Shown piece after piece: positions 1 through 5,929 of a DNA stretch of 11,010 nt. Where the stretch lies: contig JACQHV010000181.1 of the NCBI GenBank assembly GCA_016198885.1, forward strand, positions 1 to 11,010. The letters run 5' to 3'. Under the pieces are notes generated by a model. The model was not told where the DNA came from. It ran no database searches and saw nothing but the letters and a program-made list of their open reading frames with translations. The position numbers and the translations under genes are program-made. This stretch comes from Gammaproteobacteria bacterium (GTDB lineage Bacteria; Pseudomonadota; Gammaproteobacteria; Eutrophobiales; Eutrophobiaceae). Every line of letters begins with the position of its first letter. The first letter of the stretch is position 1.

Positions 1-44
1 GGAATGTCCGGTTGGGCAACCTACTGAATTCCTTGTTGACTTTT

Positions 45-80
45 CACCCCCACCCCAGCCCTCCCCCTTCAAGGGGGAGG
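45..80. repeat. GC-rich intergenic repeat with hairpin
   Basis: A C-rich tract leads into a near-perfect inverted repeat: CCTCCCCC (60-67) and GGGGGAGG (73-80) enclose a TTCAA loop, and an AT-rich stretch (ataattttaatttt) follows. Such C-rich tract plus hairpin sequences are commonly dispersed between genes in proteobacterial genomes; that statement is from memory. It could also act as a terminator for a gene entering from the left on the plus strand. Bases 1-44 are too short to assign; they could be the tail of an upstream gene, since a plus-strand reading frame from base 1 stops at 25-27. Confidence 0.5.
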
Positions 81-111
81 ATAATTTTAATTTTGAGATA
101 GATTCAAGATA

Positions 112-135
112 CAAACCTGTTTGAAGACAGGTTTG
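112..135. terminator. Hairpin, possible terminator
   Basis: CAAACCTGT (112-120) and ACAGGTTTG (127-135) form a perfect 9-bp stem with the loop TTGAAG. It lies just beyond the stop codon of the minus-strand exported-protein gene, where a terminator is expected. A T-rich stretch (ctttatatatttt) follows on the plus strand, but there is no clear T-run on the minus-strand exit side. Its role as terminator of the pyrC-rnt run is therefore only plausible. Confidence 0.4.
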
Positions 136-163
136 CTTTATATATTTTGGTTAAATCATGCCG

Positions 164-1216
164 TCAATCGCAGATAAGGACGCCATCCATCGTTTCCCGG
201 GGATCATAAAGCCAGCCGGCCTGTCCGCCTTTGCGTCTGACTTCGGCCCACCAGGTTTCTTCCTTCAAGTCTCCTGCGACAGCCCAGCAGTCTTTGGTGG
301 GTGGATTACATCCCCTTCGATCCATCTTGAGCTGAAACTGGTTAATCCCCGATACATCTTCCTCGTAGGTCTTGCCGTAATACCAGATGTTGTAAAACCC
401 CTCTCCGAGCGAATTTAACAGATAAAAGACGTCACCTTCGAAAAACCGGCCGTGATCATACACAACCTCGGCGCGCACCGGTTCAACTAACGCGCGCACC
501 TGTAACGGGGTAACACTTGCACCGGGTGATAATTCAGCCACTTTTGCGGATTGAACGTTGGCCTCAGCAAACAGGATCACATTTTCACGCACAGTCCAGG
601 TCTTTCCCGGACAGCAACCGTCATAACAATGTTCACTGACATCGACCAGGATCGGTTGCATTGGCGCCTCGAGCGCGGGATCTTTGTTAATCGGGACATA
701 CTCAATCGTTGGGCTTATGTCAGCGGCACAGTGCGCAAGCACACCGACATTCCGGTACACCGGTAGTTCTTCCGGGATATAGAAATAGGCAAGATCGATC
801 TCCTCGCCGTTAATATGGAGGGTATAAGACTTGCGCGTTGCCTGCTCTGTCAGTGTCGCACGCAAAAATTCAATTTCCTCTGGAGTGTAACCTGCAAGAA
901 GGGTCCCTTTATCGATATCTGCCAGGGTCACTTTCCGGCCGTTATAGGTAATGAAATCCACGTCAACACTATGTTCACGCAACTCCAGGCTGCGGATACG
1001 CAGAGGCAAGGGCTCGATAAATTCACAAGATTCGCAAAATTGCAGCGCCACCATGCCTTCACGCACATGATCGCGTACAACGGCAGCGGTGTCCTTATTG
1101 AAATACACGCAGTAATCAGCCCATGCCTGGCAGGGAATAATGACAATGAAGTTCAACATCACAAGATTGAATGGATTCTGACATTTCATCGATCGTATGC
1201 ACTCAATCCGGTTCAT
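164..1216 (-). CDS. Exported Cys-rich protein with C-terminal SH3-like domain
   Basis: A 350-residue protein of unknown function. The N-terminus carries a hydrophobic signal segment (about residues 17-33) ending in AWA, so cleavage after Ala33 by signal peptidase I is likely and the mature protein would be periplasmic. The mature part has ten cysteines (36, 61, 64, 163, 197, 201, 202, 303, 310, 349), including a CxxC at 61-64 and the cluster CYDGCC at 197-202. This suggests disulphides or metal binding. The last third (about 205-345) reads as one or two SH3-like beta domains, with tryptophans and a GWLYDP ending. The ATG overlaps the rnt stop codon as ATGA (1213-1216), which supports translational coupling and this start. 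A second in-frame ATG at codon 10 (1187-1189) would give a more typical signal peptide. The SH3-like assignment rests on pattern; no specific function is offered. Confidence 0.8.
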   Translation of the reverse strand: MNRIECIRSMKCQNPFNLVMLNFIVIIPCQAWADYCVYFNKDTAAVVRDHVREGMVALQFCESCEFIEPLPLRIRSLELREHSVDVDFITYNGRKVTLADIDKGTLLAGYTPEEIEFLRATLTEQATRKSYTLHINGEEIDLAYFYIPEELPVYRNVGVLAHCAADISPTIEYVPINKDPALEAPMQPILVDVSEHCYDGCCPGKTWTVRENVILFAEANVQSAKVAELSPGASVTPLQVRALVEPVRAEVVYDHGRFFEGDVFYLLNSLGEGFYNIWYYGKTYEEDVSGINQFQLKMDRRGCNPPTKDCWAVAGDLKEETWWAEVRRKGGQAGWLYDPRETMDGVLICD

Positions 1217-1854
1217 GAGTTATCCAATTCTCCCCATCGATTGACGATAGTACAGAAAAGTTCCGCAGTGCGTTCAGCATCATAACGGGCTGAATGCGCC
1301 TGTTTGCTGTCCCATTCAAGTCCTGCAGCCAGCACGGCGCGTGAGAGCACGGTCTGTCCATAGGCGAGCCCGGCCAGTGTCACTGTATCGAAGGTGCTGA
1401 AAGGATGAAATGGATTGCGTTTGATTTCGCATCGCTCGACAGCCGCATTCAGAAACGCAAGATCAAATGATGAATTATGGCCCACGAGAATGGCACGCTT
1501 GCAGCCGTGATTCTTCATAGCCTTGCGAATCATTGCAAAGATATCATGCAATGCCTCTTTTTCCGTTACGGCAATCTGTTTGCGAAAGGGGTGCCCCGGA
1601 TCAATGCCGGTGAAAGCCAGCGCTTCCTGATCCAGATTGGCGCCTTCAAAAGGTTGTACATGCCGCGCCATGCATTGATCGATCATCCATAAACCCGCGT
1701 CATCCGTCCTGAAGGTAACAGCCGCAATTTCCAAAAGAGCATCGGTAGCCGCATTAAAACCGGCAGTTTCAACATCGACGGCCACGGGGAAATAACCACG
1801 GAACCGGGTAGCAATAACGTCCAATGTTTTTTCATTCACTGTTTGAGTTTCCAT
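1213..1854 (-). CDS. rnt: Ribonuclease T
   Basis: RNase T is a DEDDh-family 3'-5' exoribonuclease that trims tRNA CCA ends (tRNA end turnover) and matures 3' ends of stable RNAs; it acts in the cytoplasm as a homodimer. Counting from the upstream ATG at 1858-1860, the exonuclease residues are Asp29 and Glu31 (VDVETAGF), Asp133 (GHNSSFDLAFL), His189 and Asp194 (AHSARYDAERTAELF). Length (213-215 aa) matches the family. Two ATG codons lie six bases apart. AAAGGA sits directly against the first but six bases before the second, so the second (codon 3, giving an end at 1854) is preferred; either is possible. The gene begins inside the end of pyrC (overlap 19 bp, or 25 bp with the upstream ATG), and its stop overlaps the next gene, so the three genes are probably cotranscribed. 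Confidence 0.93.
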   Translation of the reverse strand: METQTVNEKTLDVIATRFRGYFPVAVDVETAGFNAATDALLEIAAVTFRTDDAGLWMIDQCMARHVQPFEGANLDQEALAFTGIDPGHPFRKQIAVTEKEALHDIFAMIRKAMKNHGCKRAILVGHNSSFDLAFLNAAVERCEIKRNPFHPFSTFDTVTLAGLAYGQTVLSRAVLAAGLEWDSKQAHSARYDAERTAELFCTIVNRWGELDNS

Positions 1855-2870
1855 TGGCATTCCTTTCCCGCACGGAATGGCACTAATTCCTTGTCGCCAA
1901 ATGTTAACGTAGCAGGGATAGCCCAGCTCCGTTTTTCCAGGGTGATAGTTCCCTGATTTCGCGGAAGTCCATAAAAGTCTGCACCATGATGACTGCTGAA
2001 TGCTTCAAGCCGATCCAGACAACCCGCCAATGAAAAAACTTCGGCATAAAGCTCGATAGCGCAATGCGCGGAATACATCCCGGCGCAACCACAAGCCGAT
2101 TCCTTTTCACTTCGTGCATGAGGTGCACTGTCAGTACCCAGAAAAAAACGTGGATGCCCGCTGGTGGCTGCGGCGAACACAGCCTGCCGGTGTTCCTCCG
2201 CCTTCAGGATCGGCAGACAAAAATGATGAGGTTGAAATCCGCCGTTAAATAACGCATTGCGATTAAGCAACAGGTGCTGCGGAGTGATGGTGGCCGCGAG
2301 ATTTTCCGGCCCTTTTTTTACAAACTCAACCGCCTGCCGGGTAGTGATGTGTTCAAACACGACACGCAATCCCTGAAAACGATCCAGTAAAGGTGCAAGT
2401 ACCTGGTCAATAAATACTCGTTCACGATCAAATATATCCACCTCCGGGTCCGTAACTTCACCGTGTACCAGCAATGGCATATTTTGAGCAACCAGAACCT
2501 CAAGCAGCGGATATACATTTTTCATATTTCTTACACCACTCTCCGCATGAGTAGTCGCGCCCGCCGGGTAATACTTTACCGCATATACATGTCCGCTTTT
2601 TCTGGCGTGGATAATCTCATCAGCCGGGGTGTCTTCCGTCAGATACAAAGTCATCAATGGTTCAAAGCCGCTATCTTCTGACAGACATGCCAGTATGTGA
2701 TTGCGATAATCCAGCGCCTGTTTAGTCGTAATGATGGGCGGATTGAGATTCGGCATGATAATGGCACGGCCAAACCGGCGGACACTGTCCATGACAACAC
2801 TCGTCATTGCCTTGCCGTCTCTCAGGTGGAGATGAAAGTCATCCGGGCGGGTAATCGTTAATGTCTGCAT
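1836..2870 (-). CDS. pyrC: Dihydroorotase, homodimeric type
   Basis: Catalyses the reversible cyclisation of carbamoyl aspartate to dihydroorotate, the third step of pyrimidine synthesis, with a binuclear zinc centre. Metal ligands are visible in order: His13 and His15 (FHLHLRDG), Lys99 (AVKYYPAGATT, the carboxylated lysine), His136 (LLVHGEV), His174 (VFEHITT) and Asp247 (GTDSAPH). All are offset by three from the E. coli numbering. Length 344 aa matches the homodimeric class (about 348). No Shine-Dalgarno is obvious before the ATG. It is the first gene of the minus-strand run and is divergent from the peroxiredoxin gene. A pyrC-rnt-peroxiredoxin neighbourhood is, from memory, also found in Pseudomonas. 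Identity is essentially certain. Confidence 0.97.
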   Translation of the reverse strand: MQTLTITRPDDFHLHLRDGKAMTSVVMDSVRRFGRAIIMPNLNPPIITTKQALDYRNHILACLSEDSGFEPLMTLYLTEDTPADEIIHARKSGHVYAVKYYPAGATTHAESGVRNMKNVYPLLEVLVAQNMPLLVHGEVTDPEVDIFDRERVFIDQVLAPLLDRFQGLRVVFEHITTRQAVEFVKKGPENLAATITPQHLLLNRNALFNGGFQPHHFCLPILKAEEHRQAVFAAATSGHPRFFLGTDSAPHARSEKESACGCAGMYSAHCAIELYAEVFSLAGCLDRLEAFSSHHGADFYGLPRNQGTITLEKRSWAIPATLTFGDKELVPFRAGKECQWKLKQ

Positions 2871-2901
2871 GGCTGAATCATTGGCTAAACACGTCAGCTA
2901 T

Positions 2902-2929
2902 ATTGTAAACGATAACGCCATCCTGGCCA
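2902..2929 (-). promoter_or_regulatory. Candidate pyrC promoter
   Basis: Reading the minus strand, TGGCCA (2929-2924) and TACAAT (2907-2902) are separated by 16 bases and would give a leader of roughly 25 bases before the pyrC ATG. The -10 matches consensus at five of six positions and the -35 at four of six. A perfect TATAAT also occurs on this strand at 2969-2964 but has no matching -35. Assignment is weak. Confidence 0.3.
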
Positions 2930-3001
2930 TCACCAGGCAGAATCTGCAGGAAGATAGCCAGTCATTATAGTGATCATTCATACCTCATAACCGAATCGTA
3001 T

Positions 3002-3029
3002 TTAACATTGTATGGCCACGGCATATAAT
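3002..3029 (+). promoter_or_regulatory. Sigma70-type promoter for the peroxiredoxin gene
   Basis: TTAACA (3002-3007) and a perfect TATAAT (3024-3029) are separated by 16 bases, followed by a leader of about 25 bases with a strong ribosome binding site. This is the best promoter-to-start arrangement in the window and fits a well-expressed antioxidant gene. No specific regulator site is visible. Confidence 0.6.
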
Positions 3030-3049
3030 TATAAGAAACAATATTCAGC

Positions 3050-3056
3050 AAGGAGG
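3050..3056 (+). promoter_or_regulatory. Strong ribosome binding site
   Basis: AAGGAGG lies five bases before the peroxiredoxin ATG at 3062. It fixes that start and is the only textbook Shine-Dalgarno sequence in the window, since most of the other genes have weak or no recognisable site. Confidence 0.85.
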
Positions 3057-3061
3057 TTTTT

Positions 3062-3721
3062 ATGCCATTACGTATAGGCGATGAAGCGCCGGACTTTACT
3101 GCAGAAACAACAGAAGGAAAGATCAACTTCCATAAGTGGATCGGGGACGGCTGGGTCATTCTGTTTTCCCATCCCAAGGATTTCACCCCTGTTTGCACAA
3201 CGGAGCTTGGCTACATGGCCGGTCTGAAACCGGAGTTTGAAAAACGCAACTGCAAAGTCATTGGGCTGAGCGTGGATTCGGTCGATGATCATTCAAAATG
3301 GTCAAAGGATATCGAAGAGACACAGGGACATGCGATCAACTATCCGATCATCGGCGATACTGATCTGCAGGTTGCGAAGCTCTTTGACATGATTCACCCG
3401 AATGCCAGCGGAAAAGCGAAGGAACGAACGGCCATAGACAATGCAACGGTGCGTTCCGTGTTTATCATCGGCCCGGACAAGAAGATTAAACTGATGATCA
3501 CTTACCCCATGAGCACAGGCCGGAATTTCGACGAGGTGCTGCGCGTGCTGGATTCAATTCAGCTGACCGCAAAGCATAAAGTCGCCACACCTGTAAACTG
3601 GAAACAGGGTGAAGATGTCATCATTATCCCCGCCGTTTCCAATGATGAGGCCAAAGTAAAATTTCCGGGCGGCTGGAAAGCGCCGAAACCCTATTTACGG
3701 ATTGTCAAACAACCGAATTAG
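3062..3721 (+). CDS. Peroxiredoxin, 1-Cys Prx6 type
   Basis: A thiol peroxidase that reduces hydrogen peroxide and organic hydroperoxides in the cytoplasm. The active-site motif PKDFTPVCTTE places the peroxidatic cysteine at Cys45, with Pro38, Thr42 and Arg131 (TVRSVFIIGPD) completing the conserved pocket. The 219-aa length and the C-terminal extension (about 170-219, with TPVNWKQGEDVIIIP and WKAPKPYLR) are typical of the Prx6 subfamily and not of the shorter AhpC class. The only other cysteine is Cys64, and no resolving cysteine occurs at the usual C-terminal AhpC position, so an external thiol reductant is probably needed. Start, promoter and ribosome binding site are well defined. It is transcribed away from pyrC and is followed after 60 bases by the DUF2905 gene. 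Confidence 0.95.
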   Translation: MPLRIGDEAPDFTAETTEGKINFHKWIGDGWVILFSHPKDFTPVCTTELGYMAGLKPEFEKRNCKVIGLSVDSVDDHSKWSKDIEETQGHAINYPIIGDTDLQVAKLFDMIHPNASGKAKERTAIDNATVRSVFIIGPDKKIKLMITYPMSTGRNFDEVLRVLDSIQLTAKHKVATPVNWKQGEDVIIIPAVSNDEAKVKFPGGWKAPKPYLRIVKQPN

Positions 3722-3726
3722 GGGCC

Positions 3727-3776
3727 AGGGATTAAGTGTCAGGGATCGGGTTTCAGTCCTTGATCCCTGATTCCCT
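3727..3776. repeat. Heptad-phased inverted repeat after the peroxiredoxin gene
   Basis: AGGGATT (3727-3733) and AGGGATC (3741-3747) are followed, in the same 7-base phase, by GATCCCT (3762-3768) and GATTCCC (3769-3775). TCAGGGATC (3739-3747) and GATCCCTGA (3762-3770) form a perfect 9-bp stem with a 14-base loop, and ttccctttacc follows. The stem could attenuate or terminate peroxiredoxin transcription before the DUF2905 start at 3782. The heptad layout resembles the elements at 7304-7347 and 10407-10537. Confidence 0.6.
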
Positions 3777-3781
3777 TTACC

Positions 3782-3991
3782 ATGGGTAAAATTATCATCT
3801 GTGCAGGCATCGTCCTGATCATTATCGGCCTGGTCGCCTCTTATGCACCGGGTCTTCTCAAATGGTTTGGCCGCCTGCCCGGTGATATCCGCATCGAGAG
3901 TGATAATGGACTCATCTTTATTCCAATCACATCCATGATTCTTATCAGTGTCCTGTTGACGGTTATCTTTAATCTGTTTTTCCGCAGATAA
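3782..3991 (+). CDS. DUF2905 family small membrane protein
   Basis: A 69-residue inner-membrane protein of unknown function. It has two transmembrane segments (about 4-24 and 44-67) around a short loop with the family motif GRLPGDIRIE (30-39), followed by FIPITSMILISVLLT (46-60). These are the hallmarks of DUF2905, in which LPGD and a PIT(S/T) segment are conserved. Length matches the family. No Shine-Dalgarno precedes the ATG, and the gene begins right after the hairpin downstream of the peroxiredoxin, so it may depend on read-through. Family assignment is firm; the role is unknown. Confidence 0.88.
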   Translation: MGKIIICAGIVLIIIGLVASYAPGLLKWFGRLPGDIRIESDNGLIFIPITSMILISVLLTVIFNLFFRR

Positions 3992-4027
3992 TGTGCGGAT
4001 ACGATCATATATTTTAACGGCGTTTTA

Positions 4028-4061
4028 ACAGGTTGTTGAAAAACTCTTTTCAACAGCCTGT
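4028..4061. repeat. Long intergenic hairpin
   Basis: Arms at 4028-4042 (ACAGGTTGTTGAAAA) and 4047-4061 (TTTTCAACAGCCTGT) pair over 15 bp with a single G-T wobble around the loop ACTC. It lies between the convergent DUF2905 and marC genes, where a bidirectional terminator is expected, but no clear T-run follows the stem on either strand. The sequence resembles a TGTTGAAAAACTC-type motif that I recall as recurrent between genes in proteobacteria, so it may be a dispersed repeat. Confidence 0.55.
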
Positions 4062-4091
4062 ATGGATGTAGCAACTTCCGGACATGCTTTT

Positions 4092-4120
4092 TCAGCTTCC
4101 GGTTAAAACCGGAAAGCTGA
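4092..4120 (-). terminator. Hairpin overlapping the marC stop codon
   Basis: The arms TCAGCTTCCGGTT (4092-4104) and AACCGGAAAGCTGA (4107-4120) pair with one bulged A and a two-base spacer. The structure includes the marC stop codon (4092-4094) and its last eight sense codons. On the minus strand it is followed by A-rich sequence and not by T's, so it is not a standard intrinsic terminator; it may stabilise the mRNA 3' end. Confidence 0.35.
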
Positions 4121-4727
4121 CAAGCAGGCCATTAATAATATATTGAATGGCCAATGCGGTGAGGATGATCCCCAGTATGCGGGTGATGACATTTATACCG
4201 GTTTCACCAAGGAAGCCGCTTATTTTTGACGCGAGAAGCAACATAAATAAGGTTAACAATAAAATAATCAACAGAATCGCCAATATAACAGCAGTTTCCA
4301 GTCTGAATACCGGCGTGCCCGTCAATAGAAGAAGCGTCGTTAATGCACCAGGCCCGGCGATCATGGGTATCGCCAGCGGGAATACGGAGATATCGGCCTT
4401 ATGTATGGCCTCTTCCTGTTCCCGGATGGTGGTTGAACGCAGCCCTGATTGACGGACCAGAATCATATCCATCGCAAGCAGCAATAAAAGAAGCCCCCCG
4501 GCGATACTGAAAGATGCGGTGCTGATATTGAGATACCTCAACAGGGCATCACCTGCCAGCGTGAATACAATGAGTATGATGCCTGCAATAAAAACGCCTT
4601 TGATTGCGGTATTTTTGCGATCCGGCTCCGTATCCCCCAAAGTCAATGCGAGAAACAGCGGTGCAAGACCAATAGGGTCAATCACCACAAGCAACAGGAT
4701 AAAGGCGCTGGTTGCGAGATCAATCAT
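4092..4727 (-). CDS. MarC family (UPF0056) inner-membrane protein
   Basis: A 211-residue integral membrane protein with about six hydrophobic segments. Family landmarks are VVIDPIGLAP (14-23), the long FSIAGGLLLLLLAMDMI segment in the first half, the re-entrant-like FPLAIPMIAGPGALTTLLLL in the second, and ITRILGIILTALAIQYIINGL near the end. MarC was once linked to multiple antibiotic resistance, but that role was later questioned and the function remains uncertain. The ATG at 4725-4727 has no clear Shine-Dalgarno. It is divergent from the aldo/keto reductase gene (85 bases between starts) and convergent with the DUF2905 gene. The family call is secure, the function is not. Confidence 0.9.
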   Translation of the reverse strand: MIDLATSAFILLLVVIDPIGLAPLFLALTLGDTEPDRKNTAIKGVFIAGIILIVFTLAGDALLRYLNISTASFSIAGGLLLLLLAMDMILVRQSGLRSTTIREQEEAIHKADISVFPLAIPMIAGPGALTTLLLLTGTPVFRLETAVILAILLIILLLTLFMLLLASKISGFLGETGINVITRILGIILTALAIQYIINGLLVSFPVLTGS

Positions 4728-4785
4728 TATTGCAGAACATCATGCTTGTATTACAGTTAATGAAAATTTTTAATATGGCCTTCTA

Positions 4786-4791
4786 TATAAT
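4786..4791 (+). promoter_or_regulatory. Candidate -10 element for the aldo/keto reductase gene
   Basis: A perfect TATAAT lies 21 bases before the ATG at 4813, giving a leader of roughly 15 bases. No -35 hexamer is found at a normal distance, and the region is AT-rich, so this may be chance. Confidence 0.25.
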
Positions 4792-4812
4792 AAGGGATTT
4801 CAAGCATTCAAT

Positions 4813-5853
4813 ATGCAATTTAAACCACTTGGCCGTACGGACCTGAAGGTGAGTCAGCTCTGCCTGGGTACCATGACCTGGGGTGAACAGAATACCGAGA
4901 CCGAGGCGCACGCACAGCTCAATTATGCGGTTGATGCCGGAATCAATTTTATCGATACGGCTGAACTTTATCCCGTCCCCCCCAGGGCTGAAACCCAGGG
5001 CCGCACAGAGGAATACCTCGGCACCTGGCTCTGTAAATGTAAATATCGGGACAAGCTGATCATCGCCACCAAGGTCTGCGCGGCTGCCGACTGGATCCCA
5101 TATATAAGGAATGGGAAAACCCGTCTGAATCATAAAAATATCGAGATAGCATTAAATGCCAGTCTGAAACGCCTGCAAACGGATTATATCGATCTCTATC
5201 AGTTACACTGGCCTGAGCGTGACACCAATTATTTCGGCAAACTTGGTTATTATCATGTACCGGAAAAAGATGGCGTGCCGATTGCAGAAACGCTCGAGGC
5301 GCTTGGCGGGTTCATACAATCCGGCAAGATCCGTTATATCGGCATTTCCAATGAGACCCCGTGGGGGATTGCCGAATACCTGCGTATTTCCGGGCAAAAG
5401 GGATTGCCACGCATTGTGACCATCCAGAACCCCTACAATCTGCTCAACCGTACCTTCGAGATTGGACTGGCGGAATTTGCGCACCGGGAGGACGTCGGCC
5501 TGATGGCTTATTCTCCCCTGGGTTTCGGTGTGTTGAGCGGGAAATACCTCAACGGCACCAGGCCCAAAGGGGCGCGGTTGACCCTGTTCAACCGTTTCTC
5601 ACGTTATCTCAATGAACAGGGGATTAAATGCACTGAGGCCTATGTCGAACTTGCCCGCAACAATGGTCTGGACCCGGCGCAGATGGCCCTCGCCTTTATC
5701 AACTCCAGATCTTTTCTGATCAGCAACATCATTGGTGCCACCAGTATGGAACAATTGAAAATGAATATTGCCAGTATTGATATAAAGCTCTCAAAAGAAT
5801 TGCTCGTGGCCATCGAGGATATCCATACCCGGCAGCCCAACCCCTGTCCTTGA
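4813..5853 (+). CDS. tas: Aldo/keto reductase, Tas type
   Basis: A 346-residue NADPH-dependent oxidoreductase with a TIM-barrel fold, expected in the cytoplasm. The catalytic tetrad is visible: Asp48 (NFIDTAELYP), Tyr53, Lys87 (IIATKV) and His132 (LYQLHWP). The cofactor-binding half has YIGISNETPWG and, near the end, IIGATSMEQLKMNI. Similarity to E. coli Tas runs the whole length as recalled, including GLGTMTWGEQN-like, YPVPPRAETQGRTEEYLG, RIVTIQNPYNLLNRTFE and GLDPAQMALAF segments. Tas can suppress a tyrosine requirement in E. coli under starvation, but its natural substrate is not settled. It stands alone, divergent from marC and followed by purB 76 bases later. No good Shine-Dalgarno is present. 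Confidence 0.92.
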   Translation: MQFKPLGRTDLKVSQLCLGTMTWGEQNTETEAHAQLNYAVDAGINFIDTAELYPVPPRAETQGRTEEYLGTWLCKCKYRDKLIIATKVCAAADWIPYIRNGKTRLNHKNIEIALNASLKRLQTDYIDLYQLHWPERDTNYFGKLGYYHVPEKDGVPIAETLEALGGFIQSGKIRYIGISNETPWGIAEYLRISGQKGLPRIVTIQNPYNLLNRTFEIGLAEFAHREDVGLMAYSPLGFGVLSGKYLNGTRPKGARLTLFNRFSRYLNEQGIKCTEAYVELARNNGLDPAQMALAFINSRSFLISNIIGATSMEQLKMNIASIDIKLSKELLVAIEDIHTRQPNPCP

Positions 5854-5898
5854 ACAAGCGTTATGTGACAGGATAAAACATAGCAAAGTCATGTATCA

Positions 5899-5925
5899 TT
5901 GACATTATTTATAAACCCGGATAAT
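5899..5925 (+). promoter_or_regulatory. Candidate purB promoter, near-leaderless
   Basis: A perfect TTGACA (5899-5904) is followed after 15 bases by GATAAT (5920-5925), a five-of-six -10 match. Transcription would start about at the purB ATG (5930), giving a leaderless message; this fits the lack of a convincing Shine-Dalgarno there. The spacer is shorter than optimal. A weaker pair, TTGAAC (5850-5855) with GATAAA (5872-5877), overlaps the end of the preceding gene. Confidence 0.4.
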
Positions 5926-5929
5926 TGAC

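Noticed and set aside
1130..1141. Possible lipobox at IIPC in the exported protein
   Set aside because: Proline before the cysteine is not acceptable in a lipobox, and AWA a few residues later is a good signal peptidase I site.
815..1285. Plus-strand open frame of 156 codons
   Set aside because: It lies antisense to the exported-protein gene and rnt, which have clear protein signatures; its product shows no recognisable domain.
2964..2969. Perfect TATAAT on the minus strand as a pyrC promoter
   Set aside because: No -35 hexamer of fair quality lies at 15-19 bases, and the leader would be nearly 90 bases; kept only as an alternative.
4147..4452. Plus-strand open frame of 101 codons
   Set aside because: It is the complement of marC, whose membrane pattern and motifs are convincing; the antisense product looks like a shadow.
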